A stretch of DNA of 8,177 bases from Suilimivivens sp964458255. GTDB taxonomy: Bacteria; Bacillota; Clostridia; Lachnospirales; Lachnospiraceae. The translations under genes and the position numbers were made by a program. Shown one piece after another: positions 1 to 6,308 of the stretch (position 1 is its first letter; every line of letters begins with the position of its first letter). The notes below the pieces were generated by a model, which made no database searches, was not told the origin of the DNA, and was given only the letters and a program-made list of their open reading frames with translations. The stretch spans positions 1 to 8,177 of the forward strand of contig CAYWHY010000064.1 in NCBI GenBank assembly GCA_964458255.1, given 5' to 3'.

Positions 1-1
1 T

Positions 2-1168
2 GACAGTCTTTTTTATTACGGAAGAAGTGCTTTGCTTTTGATGGTTTTGGTGCTTTGCAAAAATACCGGTTTTTTGTGGGTAGGGTTTGGTCTGTTGTTT
101 GCTTACGGCTATCATTTTCTGTTAAAAAAGAAGGAAACAGGCACCGGACATAGTACTAAAATGCAAAAAAAAGGGTTGCTTATAATGACGATGCTCCCTA
201 TTATGATAGAAGGCAGCTGGCTTACATTTTGTCTCTTGAACAGAAGAGTTGCAAAACTGACAGGTACTGCACTTTACATGGCAACAGGCAGCATGAGAGT
301 TCCCGAAGTGCAACAGGAAATGATCAATGCATTTGTTACAGCGTTTGTCAGTTATCCGCTTCACAGATGGAAGACAATAGCCATTGATTTAAGTCCGCTT
401 ATGCTATACATTTTGCTTTTGGTATTTGTTTTTCTGTTATACCGAAGAGGCAGGATAAAGAAATGGCAGGCATGGTATATCGGCAGTTTCTTGGCTGTAT
501 GCGGAATCGTATTTTATGCAGTTAATCTGCTGAGTCATTTGACAATATTTGCAGTAGAAACACAGTATTTGGAGCCCTTTGGGATGGTTTCGTCCATAGA
601 GCGTTACGGAGCACCCTTTACGATAGGCGGTTTATACTTAGTAGCGTATTTTGTGCTTCATAAAAATCAGACTACCCTGAAGCGGAAGACGGCTGCAGTA
701 CTAATTTGCATGGGATTTGTGTTTCTTACGGCCGATTATGAGAGTGCATACAGAGGGCTTATCGGCTACGGCGATACCAAAGAGGCTGCTTATCAGGAAA
801 GGGAAGAGATTATTGACAGTCGGGCAGAAGAATTTTTGACTAAGATAAATACAGATGAACTTAAGGACGGAGGAAGAGTCCTGTATTTGCGTGATGCCTC
901 AGATGTAAGCTGGGTAAGAAATACTTATTTGGGATTTGAAGCATCACCGGTTTCTGTCATGTATGGTAATATAGATGGACAGACCATGACACAAGGGGAT
1001 ATCATAAAAGCGGTAGAAGAGTCACATGCCGGTTATTTGTATGTAGATAAGCTTAAAACAGACAGTGCTGTATGGGAAAAACTGACGAAAGAAGGCTCTT
1101 TTGAATATGGCTGCCTTTATCGGATAGATGAACAGGAAGGTAAACTTTTTTTATGGAAAAGCAATTAA
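2..1168 (+). CDS. Polytopic membrane protein, possible GT-C-like glycosyltransferase, 5' end outside window
   Basis: The frame is open from the first bases of the window. A TTG at 32 is the first start-like codon, but the hydrophobic reading continues upstream of it (DSLFYYGRSA...), so this is the C-terminal 388 residues of a longer protein. Counting from position 2, hydrophobic segments lie at about 10-40, 59-78, 131-147, 158-177, 203-219 and 231-245. A soluble tail of about 140 residues follows (about 250-388). Several membrane helices followed by a soluble C-terminal domain is the layout of GT-C-type membrane glycosyltransferases and related envelope-polysaccharide proteins. I see no diagnostic motif in this part, so the family is an inference, helped by the neighbour: the next gene, a GT2-GtrA fusion, starts 16 bases before this one stops, which implies translational coupling. 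It could equally be a membrane protein with another role in the same pathway. The minus-strand frame at 122-364 is a shadow of this gene. Confidence 0.75.
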   Translation, partial: DSLFYYGRSALLLMVLVLCKNTGFLWVGFGLLFAYGYHFLLKKKETGTGHSTKMQKKGLLIMTMLPIMIEGSWLTFCLLNRRVAKLTGTALYMATGSMRVPEVQQEMINAFVTAFVSYPLHRWKTIAIDLSPLMLYILLLVFVFLLYRRGRIKKWQAWYIGSFLAVCGIVFYAVNLLSHLTIFAVETQYLEPFGMVSSIERYGAPFTIGGLYLVAYFVLHKNQTTLKRKTAAVLICMGFVFLTADYESAYRGLIGYGDTKEAAYQEREEIIDSRAEEFLTKINTDELKDGGRVLYLRDASDVSWVRNTYLGFEASPVSVMYGNIDGQTMTQGDIIKAVEESHAGYLYVDKLKTDSAVWEKLTKEGSFEYGCLYRIDEQEGKLFLWKSN

Positions 1169-2229
1169 GCCGGAAGGATGCAAAACAAATCCCTGTGATT
1201 ATTCCTTCCTATGAACCTGATGAAAAGTTAATAAGGCTTTTAGAACAGCTGCATGCAGACGGATTTTTGAATCTGGTTTTGGTAGATGACGGAAGCGGAG
1301 AAGAATATCAGCATTTTTTTGAGCAGGCTGAAAAAGAATTTGCCTGTGATGTTCTTCATCACGAAGGAAATAAGGGGAAAGGACGAGCTTTAAAGACAGC
1401 TTTTGCCTTTGTGCTTCAAAAAATTCCCGATATACCCGGGTGTATTACGGCGGATTCTGACGGTCAGCATAGTCCGGAGTGTATTCTTGCCTGTGCCGAG
1501 GCATTGCTGGAACATCCGGATGCACTGATTATGGGCTGTCGGTGCTTTGCCCAGGAGAATGTTCCCGTAAGATCGGAGCTTGGTAACAAATGCACCAGAG
1601 TGGTAATGAAATATTTAACGGGTGTATCAGTATCTGATACGCAGACAGGGCTTCGCGGAATTCCCACCTCATTTATGAAAGAGCTTTTAGAGGTAAAGGG
1701 GGAGCGGTTTGAGTTTGAAACCAATATGCTCATGGAAACCAAAGTCGGAAAAATTCCCATAGTGGAGGTCCCGATACAAACTATTTATATTGAAGATAAT
1801 AAAACAAGCCATTTTAACCCCATTAAGGATTCGATAAGAATTTATATGATTTTCGGAAAGTTTTTGTTTTCTTCATTATCCTCCAGCGTGGTGGATTTGG
1901 CATTTTTTTCACTGTTTTGCCATTTCTTTAGGGGCAGGCAGTGGGGAAGTATTACTTATATTATGGTTGCTACCGTGCTTGCAAGAATTTTGTCGGCAAC
2001 CTACAATTATTCTGTCAATTATAAGGTGGTTTTTAAAAGCAGAGGCTCTCTTTTGACGACACTTTCAAGGTATGTCTTACTTGCTGTATTGCAGATGAGC
2101 TGCAGTGCACTGTTGGTTAATATGCTGTATCCGTTACTTGGCGGAGCAGAGGTATTGGTAAAGATACCGGTAGATGTATTGTTATTTTTTTTGAGTTTTA
2201 TCATTCAGAGGGAGTTTGTTTATTGCTAG
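1153..2229 (+). CDS. GT2 family glycosyltransferase fused to a C-terminal GtrA-like membrane domain
   Basis: The protein has 358 residues. Residues 14-215 are a GT-A fold family 2 glycosyltransferase of the dolichyl-phosphate-mannose-synthase type. The nucleotide-binding start is PVIIPSYEP (14-22), followed by VDDGSG (44-49), GNKGKG (72-77), the metal-binding DSD in ADSDGQH (100-106) and DTQTGLRG (162-169). From about 235 to 357 there are about four hydrophobic segments ending in QREFVY (352-357), the typical end of GtrA-like domains, which are thought to flip polyprenyl-phosphate sugars. Known members of this kind transfer a sugar from a nucleotide donor to undecaprenyl phosphate at the inner face of the membrane. 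Fusion to GtrA suggests that synthesis and flipping are combined. The ATG at 1153 follows AGGAAGG (about 1135-1141) and overlaps the upstream gene by 16 bases. The sugar and final acceptor (wall polymer, lipoteichoic acid or glycoprotein) cannot be told from the sequence. The minus-strand frames at 1464-1760 and 2019-2204 are shadows. Confidence 0.9.
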   Translation: MEKQLSRKDAKQIPVIIPSYEPDEKLIRLLEQLHADGFLNLVLVDDGSGEEYQHFFEQAEKEFACDVLHHEGNKGKGRALKTAFAFVLQKIPDIPGCITADSDGQHSPECILACAEALLEHPDALIMGCRCFAQENVPVRSELGNKCTRVVMKYLTGVSVSDTQTGLRGIPTSFMKELLEVKGERFEFETNMLMETKVGKIPIVEVPIQTIYIEDNKTSHFNPIKDSIRIYMIFGKFLFSSLSSSVVDLAFFSLFCHFFRGRQWGSITYIMVATVLARILSATYNYSVNYKVVFKSRGSLLTTLSRYVLLAVLQMSCSALLVNMLYPLLGGAEVLVKIPVDVLLFFLSFIIQREFVYC

Positions 2230-2349
2230 AGAGTGCAATTTCTACGGCAGGGTTCTGCATGGCAGAATACGTTTCAGAGCCGGGGGAGGATATTTGAAAG
2301 TCTATATAGAGGTCTTTTTAGCACCTGCAAAAGAAAAAGGAGAAAAAAT
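2230..2349 (+). other. 120-base leader between the glycosyltransferase and hflK, with a hairpin and a palindrome
   Basis: No convincing gene lies here, although the hflK frame is open through it from a GTG at 2233. TTCTGC (2253-2258) and GCAGAA (2262-2267) form a perfect 6-bp stem around a 3-base loop, but no T-run follows, so it is not a standard terminator. TCTATATAGA (2301-2310) is a perfect 10-base palindrome. I see no good promoter pair: TTGAAA at 2294-2299 has only a poor -10 partner. The gap is much longer than the other spacings in this block (-16, 19 and 21 bases). An hflK promoter or RNA processing site could therefore be here, but that is inference. Confidence 0.3.
2337..2342 (+). 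promoter_or_regulatory. Ribosome binding site that sets the hflK start
   Basis: AAGGAG lies 7 bases before the ATG at 2350. The longer open frame beginning with GTG at 2233 has no comparable site, and its extra 39 residues look like random Arg/Ser-rich sequence. This favours the ATG at 2350. Confidence 0.75.
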
Positions 2350-3387
2350 ATGTTTCAAAGAAAAAAGAAGAATGTCTATGACATGCCAAACGAAGAAAAC
2401 AAAAAGTTACTTTCAGGTATTCGGAAAGGGGCCGCAGTAGTGGCAGGAGTAATCATAGTTGCGTATCTGCTTTTGGGCAGTCTTTATTCGCTCAAGGAAA
2501 ATGAATATGCGGTCATTACTACTTTCGGAGTACCGAAAATCGTAGAGGAGCCGGGGATTCATGTAAAAATACCTTATGTGCAGCGTTTGGAAAAGGTACC
2601 GAAGACCATCAATGGTTTTCCTATTGGTTATGATGCCGAAACCGGAGAGCCCAGGGATTCGGAATCTTTTATGATTACCAGGGACTATAATTTTGTCAAT
2701 GTGGATTTCTACGTTGAATACAGGGTGACAGATCCCGTGAAATATCTTTATGCGTCGGAAAGTCCGGTAAGGATCCTCAAAAATCTGACTCAGAGCTACA
2801 TAAGAGATACCATAGGAATGTATGATGTGGACAGTGTTATTACGACCGGAAAGAGTGAGATTCAGGCATCAATCAAAGAAAAAATAATGGCAAGACTGGA
2901 ATCTGAGGATATTGGTATTCAGCTTGTTAATATTACCATTCAGGATGCGGAACCGCCTACTGCGGAGGTTATCAATGCTTTTAAAAATGTAGAAAATGCC
3001 AAGCAGGGTAAGGAAACCTCTATTAACAAAGCAAACCAGAAGAGAAATGAAGATATTCCGGCAGCAAGAGCAGAGGCGGATGAAACGTTAAAGACAGCAC
3101 AGGCAACCGCCGAGGAGAGAGTGAATGAAGCAAAAGGACAGGTTGCAAGACTGAATGAACTTTACGCAGAATACCAAAAGTATCCGCTGATTACCAAGCA
3201 GAGAATGTTCTATGAGACTATGGAGGAAATTCTGCCCGGTATGAAAATTATTATTGAGAAGAGTGACGGAACGACACAGACCATGCTGCCTTTAGAATCT
3301 TTTGTGGATTTAGGAGGAGCGGACGTTAACAGAAGTGGTCTTGCATCAGGCGATGCTGACACAGCAGACGGCGTTATAACTCAATAA
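2350..3387 (+). CDS. hflK: HflK, SPFH/band-7 membrane protein
   Basis: The protein has 345 residues from the ATG chosen by its ribosome binding site. A basic N-terminus (QRKKK) and a short cytoplasmic stretch precede one membrane helix at about 26-45. The SPFH/band-7 domain follows, opening with SLKENEYAVITTFG (47-60) and continuing through EPGIHVKIPYVQ (67-78), VDFYVEYRVTDPVKYLY and LVNITIQDAEPP. An Ala/Glu/Lys-rich coiled coil (KANQKRNEDIPAARAEADE onward) and a conserved YPLITKQRMFYETMEEILPG region come after it. This order is that of HflK. In Escherichia coli, HflK and HflC form a large heteromeric cage around the FtsH protease and modulate its action on membrane proteins. Here hflC follows after 19 bases, so the pair is intact. 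The N-terminal region is short and lacks the long Gly/Pro-rich tail of proteobacterial HflK. The C-terminal tail (LGGADVNRSG onward) is polar and probably disordered. No ftsH gene is in the window. Confidence 0.9.
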   Translation: MFQRKKKNVYDMPNEENKKLLSGIRKGAAVVAGVIIVAYLLLGSLYSLKENEYAVITTFGVPKIVEEPGIHVKIPYVQRLEKVPKTINGFPIGYDAETGEPRDSESFMITRDYNFVNVDFYVEYRVTDPVKYLYASESPVRILKNLTQSYIRDTIGMYDVDSVITTGKSEIQASIKEKIMARLESEDIGIQLVNITIQDAEPPTAEVINAFKNVENAKQGKETSINKANQKRNEDIPAARAEADETLKTAQATAEERVNEAKGQVARLNELYAEYQKYPLITKQRMFYETMEEILPGMKIIIEKSDGTTQTMLPLESFVDLGGADVNRSGLASGDADTADGVITQ

Positions 3388-3406
3388 TGGGGAAGGAGAA
3401 AAAACG

Positions 3407-4270
3407 ATGAAGAAAAGTAAATGGATTATCATTCTTGCTATATTGGCCGGGCTTTTTATAGTAACAGATTCGGTAATGGTGGTAACCTATCCGAATGAGT
3501 TTACGGTAATCAAACAATTTGGTAAAATTGTAGATATTAGGGAAGAAGCAGGATGGAGCGTTAAGCTTCCTGTCATACAGACAGCAGAAAAAATAGAAAA
3601 TGAAGTGCTTTTGTATGACCTTGCGGTGAGTGATGTCATGACAAAGGACAAAAAATCAATGATTGCAGACTGTTTTGCACTCTGGAGAATTGCAGACCCA
3701 CAGAAATACACAGAGACATTAAGTGCACAGAAGAGCAATGCAGAATTCAGGATAGATACAATTGTTTATAATAGTTTAAAGAATGTGATAAGCAGCTTAA
3801 GCCAGGAAGAGGTTATCAGCGGACGTGATGGTGAACTGGCAGCTGCGATTATGGAAAATATCGGAGATACGCTCACGCAGTACGGAATTGAGATTCTTTC
3901 CGTAGAAACCAAATCACTTGATTTACCGGATGAGAATAAGGCAGCAGTTTATGAGAGAATGATTTCCGAAAGAAATAATATTGCGGCAACTTATCAGGCT
4001 GAAGGTGCGGAAGAGGCAAAAGAGATTTCCAATAATACGCAGGCGGAAATTATCGTTATGCAATCCGAAGCCGATGCACAGGCAGCAGAAATGACAGCCA
4101 AAGGCGAGGCTGAGTATATGAGAATTTTAAGTGAAGCATACAATGACCCAGAAAAGGCAGACTTCTATATTTTCCTTCGGTCTTTAGATGCAGCGAAAGC
4201 TACCATGACAGGAAATAACAAAACCCTGATTATTGATGAGACGTCACCGATTGCACAGATTTTTTACTAA
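3407..4270 (+). CDS. hflC: HflC, SPFH/band-7 partner of HflK
   Basis: The protein has 287 residues, close to the usual HflC length. One N-terminal membrane helix (about 5-27) is followed by the SPFH/band-7 domain. This starts at VVTYPNEFTVIKQFGKIV (25-42) and includes GWSVKLPVIQ (49-58) and the HflC-like FALWRIADPQKY (90-101). The family-typical YERMISERNNIAATYQAEG (182-200) leads into an Ala/Glu-rich coiled coil, and FYIFLRSLDAAK (253-264) plus a hydrophobic end (LIIDETSPIAQIFY) match the known HflC C-terminus. HflC is expected to assemble alternately with HflK into a ring or cage in the membrane that controls FtsH access. The ATG at 3407 has GGAAGGAG (3391-3398) 8 bases upstream and lies 19 bases after hflK, so the two are surely co-transcribed. 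The minus-strand frame at 3487-3738 is a shadow. Confidence 0.9.
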   Translation: MKKSKWIIILAILAGLFIVTDSVMVVTYPNEFTVIKQFGKIVDIREEAGWSVKLPVIQTAEKIENEVLLYDLAVSDVMTKDKKSMIADCFALWRIADPQKYTETLSAQKSNAEFRIDTIVYNSLKNVISSLSQEEVISGRDGELAAAIMENIGDTLTQYGIEILSVETKSLDLPDENKAAVYERMISERNNIAATYQAEGAEEAKEISNNTQAEIIVMQSEADAQAAEMTAKGEAEYMRILSEAYNDPEKADFYIFLRSLDAAKATMTGNNKTLIIDETSPIAQIFY

Positions 4271-4278
4271 AAACAGAC

Positions 4279-4284
4279 GGAGGG
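4279..4284 (+). promoter_or_regulatory. Ribosome binding site that decides the start of the flavodoxin/ferredoxin gene
   Basis: GGAGGG sits 7 bases before the ATG at 4292 but only 1 base before the in-frame ATG at 4286. The downstream ATG is therefore the likely start. A third in-frame ATG at 4304 is too far away. Confidence 0.7.
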
Positions 4285-4291
4285 TATGGCA

Positions 4292-5047
4292 ATGGAAGAA
4301 ACTATGAATGGTATTTTGTATTTTAGTTCAACCGGTAACAGCTTATACATTGCACAAAGGGTAAAGAATGCAATGGGTGGTCAGGTAAAATATATCCCGA
4401 ACTATGATGGCGACGGAAGTGAATTTGAGAGAATCATTTTGGTTACGCCCATTTATTCCTTTGGAATGCCTACCTTTGTGTATGATATTATTCCAAGGTT
4501 AAACAAAACGACAGAACTTATTATTATTCAAAATTACGGCGGTATGATATGCGGTGCGGATTATTTCATATATCAGTACGCCAAGGAACAGGAATTGAAT
4601 ATTAAAGCTGTTTATGTACTTAAAATGCCCGAGAATTTCACGACCACGTTTACGGTACCGGGATTTTATATCCAAAGCACTTTGAAGAGTGCAGATAAGC
4701 GGATTGACAATGTCATTAACAGTATCAATTTGGGTAATTACAGAGTACCCGGGAAATGCAAGACCAAAAGGGATGTATATTTAAAAAACAAATCTAATTG
4801 GCATCTCATAGGCGAAGATTTTTCAACAACGGATGCCTGCATAAAATGCGGGAAATGCATTTCCATTTGTCCTGTGGACAACATTTGCTTGAATGACGGA
4901 AAAATTATTTTTTCAAACAAATGCGTTGCCTGCTTGGGGTGTTATCATCGTTGCCCACAAAAGGCGATTGTTTATAAAAAGAAGGTTAAAAAAGACAGAT
5001 ACATCAATCCTAATGTGAATGAGAGTCATATTGGTAAGGATATGTAA
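4292..5047 (+). CDS. EFR1-type flavodoxin-like protein with two [4Fe-4S] ferredoxin motifs
   Basis: The protein has 251 residues from the ATG favoured by its ribosome binding site. The N-terminal part (about 5-150) is flavodoxin-like, with the phosphate-binding loop FSSTGNS (11-17), the strand IILVTPIYSFGMP (48-60) and IIIQNYGG (77-84). The C-terminal part carries two complete CxxCxxCxxxCP motifs: Cys183, 186, 189 and 193, and Cys211, 214, 217 and 221. All eight ligands for two [4Fe-4S] clusters are present. This is the layout of the EFR1-family flavodoxin/ferredoxin proteins common in anaerobic Firmicutes, which are thought to move electrons between FMN and iron-sulfur clusters in the cytoplasm. 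The partner enzyme is unknown. The gene lies 21 bases after hflC and is followed by a strong terminator at 5123, so it is probably the last gene of the transcript. The Lys-rich tail after the second cluster is unremarkable. The minus-strand frame at 4738-4920 is a shadow. Confidence 0.88.
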   Translation: MEETMNGILYFSSTGNSLYIAQRVKNAMGGQVKYIPNYDGDGSEFERIILVTPIYSFGMPTFVYDIIPRLNKTTELIIIQNYGGMICGADYFIYQYAKEQELNIKAVYVLKMPENFTTTFTVPGFYIQSTLKSADKRIDNVINSINLGNYRVPGKCKTKRDVYLKNKSNWHLIGEDFSTTDACIKCGKCISICPVDNICLNDGKIIFSNKCVACLGCYHRCPQKAIVYKKKVKKDRYINPNVNESHIGKDM

Positions 5048-5122
5048 TGATTAATAAATCATAAATTTTGCAAAGGTTAATACAATTGCCAATAAGGCAG
5101 ACACACATACTAAGCTAAGATT

Positions 5123-5173
5123 GCGTTATGATTTCATGGATCAGCAAGATTGATGGAACCATAACGCTTTTTT
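5123..5173 (+). terminator. Rho-independent terminator after the hflKC-EFR1 block
   Basis: GCGTTATG (5123-5130) pairs perfectly with CATAACGC (5160-5167). Pairing extends inward through most of the next 12 bases, with an A:C and a GG/CA mismatch and one G-U pair, around an AGCAA loop. Six T residues follow (5168-5173). It lies 75 bases after the EFR1 stop. Confidence 0.85.
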
Positions 5174-5192
5174 CATTAATAAGAATGTTTAT

Positions 5193-5366
5193 AGTAGAGG
5201 TATTATCTTATATCAATAAAAATATGGAGTAACGAAAAAATATGCTGATTGGTTAGTCGAAGAGACAGGGTATGATTGTATTGAAACAAAAAATGCTAAA
5301 ATAGCAGATTTGCATAATTATGATGGAATCATTTGGGGTGGCGTTTATGCATCCGGTATATGGTGA
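5193..5366 (+). pseudogene. Flavodoxin-family N-terminal remnant
   Basis: Reading from about 5193 gives RGIILYQ, then a TAA stop at 5217-5219, then KYGVTKKYADWL (5220-5255), VEETGYDCIETKNAKIADL and HNYDGIIWGGVYASGI, ending at a TGA (5364-5366). This closely resembles the start of small flavodoxin-domain proteins of Clostridia, in which the first strand (ILYQ) is followed by the FMN phosphate-binding loop S-K-Y-G-x-T-K-K. The stop replaces the expected Ser of that loop, which fits a single TCA-to-TAA change. No start codon or ribosome binding site stands before the first strand. Homology ends abruptly after GVYASGI, about a third of the way through a normal flavodoxin, where a minus-strand receiver-domain fragment begins. 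An intact member would be an FMN electron carrier or flavodoxin-like oxidoreductase. This copy is dead by three criteria: no start, an internal stop and 3' truncation. Confidence 0.7.
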
Positions 5367-5518
5367 GCGTTAAGAAGCGTTTTCAGACTTCGCAAAACCA
5401 GCGGACTGTCATCAACGATCATAATCGTTTTTCGTTCATTTGATAATCCGACAGTTGGATTATCCGGTTCTGCATGAAGCAACTGATAGCATTTTGGGCT
5501 CAGGTTTGCACTTGGCAC
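5345..5518 (-). pseudogene. Response-regulator receiver (REC) domain fragment
   Basis: On the minus strand an open frame of 57 codons, from a GTG at 5518 to a TAA at 5345, reads NERKTIMIVDDSPLVLRSLK (about residues 27-46). This is the first strand and first helix of a CheY-like receiver domain, with the paired acidic residues Asp36-Asp37 of the phosphorylation pocket and the following SP. The conserved phospho-acceptor Asp and the later Thr and Lys are missing, because the frame leaves the homology after LKTLLN and runs into the oppositely oriented flavodoxin remnant. The preceding residues (PSANLSPKCYQLLHAEPDN) look like a linker, so the parent may have been a hybrid sensor or multidomain regulator with an upstream domain; a TAA closes the frame about 10 codons before the GTG. 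There is no ribosome binding site. It cannot act as a phospho-receiver. The identification rests on a short but characteristic motif. Confidence 0.6.
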
Positions 5519-5692
5519 AGGATGGAATACTTTTTAAAATCGGTATTATGTTTTCTGTCCGTTAGAAAATTCATTACAGCATGACACATTTTTCTGAAGT
5601 TTTAAGGTACTCAAAGACACATTTTTTGACATACCCTCACTGCTATCATCATTGAGAATATGGGTTTCTCAATAATATTTACTGAACCATGA
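5519..5692. other. Gene-free stretch with a hairpin and a short direct repeat
   Basis: No coding region is supported here. ATTGAGAA (5651-5658) and TTCTCAAT (5666-5673) form a perfect 8-bp stem with a 7-base loop, followed only by an A/T-rich stretch, so it is a weak terminator at best. GACACATTTTT occurs twice (5583-5593 and 5616-5626). A 28-codon minus-strand frame from an ATG at 5632 to a TAA at 5546 has a GTGAGGG-like site upstream, but no recognisable product. The whole interval looks like decayed sequence next to the remnant genes. Confidence 0.4.
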
Positions 5693-5824
5693 TATAGTTG
5701 TTTGCTCATAAGATATCATTTCCATTTTTACAATAATTATATTCCTAGAGGAGTACATACTCGAGAAATGTTGGGGAAAATGATTACTGAACCTATAGAA
5801 AGATTAAAAGAGTGTATGGAATAA
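5693..5824 (+). pseudogene. Unrecognised C-terminal coding remnant
   Basis: A 43-codon frame opens after a TGA (5690-5692) and ends at a TAA (5822-5824). Its last part reads IPRGVHTREMLGKMITEP then IERLKECME, which looks like the amphipathic C-terminal helix of a real protein rather than random sequence. I cannot name the family. The only in-frame ATG (5768) lies 15 bases after a GAGGAG and would give just 18 residues, so this is more likely the tail of a deleted gene than a small gene. Together with the two remnants upstream it suggests that several genes were partly lost here. Confidence 0.25.
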
Positions 5825-5850
5825 AAATATCGGCAAAATAAGGTAAAGAT

Positions 5851-6189
5851 TTAATTTCTTAATTCTGCATAAATCTGTAAATATCTGTTTAATTTATCTA
5901 TTTCCTCTTTGTTATCGGAATAGAGAATTTGTACGATGGGTGAGGGAATCTGAGAAAGAACTTCGTCTGTTGTTTTTCCCAATACAACATAATCAAGACT
6001 ACAGTGAAAAAGGTTACAGAATTGGACTAAATTTTTTAATGATAATGTGGAAGTACCACATTCCGTATGACTGATATGTTTGGGACTCACATCTAATACT
6101 TCTGCAAGCGCTTCCTGTGTTACATTATGGGAGCGACGAATTTCTGCTATTCTTGATCCCATATTAATTGCTAACGTGTTTTCTGACAT
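5851..6189 (-). CDS. XRE-family helix-turn-helix transcriptional regulator
   Basis: The protein has 112 residues. Residues about 11-68 are a Cro/C1-type HTH domain: GSRIAEIRRSHNVTQEALAE (11-30), then VLDVSPKHISHTECGTSTLS (31-50, with the recognition helix), then LKNLVQFCNLFHCSLDYVVLG (51-71). The rest (72-112) is a short, charged helical tail that may serve dimerisation. No ligand-binding or peptidase domain is present, so it is a single-domain regulator of the kind found both as chromosomal repressors and in mobile elements. The start is well fixed: AGGAGG (plus-strand CCTCCT at 6197-6202) lies 7 bases before the ATG. It is transcribed divergently from the secreted-protein gene, and candidate promoters plus an imperfect palindrome lie between the two. 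Autoregulation and control of the neighbour are plausible but not shown. No toxin, integrase or phage gene is next to it. I see no clear terminator downstream. Confidence 0.88.
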   Translation of the reverse strand: MSENTLAINMGSRIAEIRRSHNVTQEALAEVLDVSPKHISHTECGTSTLSLKNLVQFCNLFHCSLDYVVLGKTTDEVLSQIPSPIVQILYSDNKEEIDKLNRYLQIYAELRN

Positions 6190-6217
6190 AACTAAACCTC
6201 CTAGGTATAGTTTATTG

Positions 6218-6238
6218 TTTACTTGTATGACAAATAAC
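6218..6238. promoter_or_regulatory. Imperfect palindrome, candidate XRE operator
   Basis: TTGT-ATG-ACAA (6223-6233) is a perfect 4-bp inverted repeat around a 3-base centre. It extends outward to a 9-bp half-site with 7 of 9 positions matching. It lies 29 bases before the regulator's start codon, just downstream of the candidate leftward promoter, which would suit autorepression. In A/T-rich DNA such a repeat could occur by chance. Confidence 0.3.
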
Positions 6239-6249
6239 TAATTGCGAGG

Positions 6250-6277
6250 TTTATAATACACCAAGAAGTATACACAA
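6250..6277 (-). promoter_or_regulatory. Candidate promoter for the XRE regulator
   Basis: On the minus strand TTGTGT (plus 6272-6277) and TATAAA (plus 6250-6255) are spaced by 16 bases. The -10 is good and the -35 is weak. The same A/T-rich block also reads as a perfect rightward TATAAT (6252-6257), with ATGACA (6227-6232) as a -35 at a long 19-base spacing. Direction is therefore ambiguous. Confidence 0.35.
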
Positions 6278-6281
6278 AAGG

Positions 6282-6308
6282 TTTACAAAATGAAAAGAGT
6301 GTGATAAT
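6282..6308 (+). promoter_or_regulatory. Candidate promoter for the secreted-protein gene
   Basis: TTTACA (6282-6287) and an extended -10, TG-T-GATAAT (6300-6308), are spaced by 15 bases. The TG element may compensate for the short spacing. Transcription would start about 30 bases before the start codon, leaving a leader that includes the strong TAGGAGG (6331-6337). Confidence 0.4.

Noticed and set aside
2253..2267. Intrinsic terminator between the glycosyltransferase and hflK
   Set aside because: The stem is short and is not followed by a run of T residues.
2233..2349. N-terminal extension of HflK from a GTG at 2233
   Set aside because: There is no ribosome binding site at the GTG. The ATG at 2350 has AAGGAG at ideal spacing and begins where HflK-like sequence begins.
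2216..2440. 74-codon plus-strand frame overlapping the end of the GtrA domain and the start of hflK
   Set aside because: It overlaps two real genes in another frame, has no ribosome binding site and its product is low-complexity and basic.
5048..5850. Insertion sequence or integrated element
   Set aside because: No transposase or integrase coding, no paired terminal inverted repeats and no target duplication could be seen. Only gene fragments are visible.
5851..6189. Antitoxin of a toxin-antitoxin pair, or prophage repressor
   Set aside because: No small partner gene lies next to it and no integrase or phage gene is in the window. A lone XRE regulator is the safer call.
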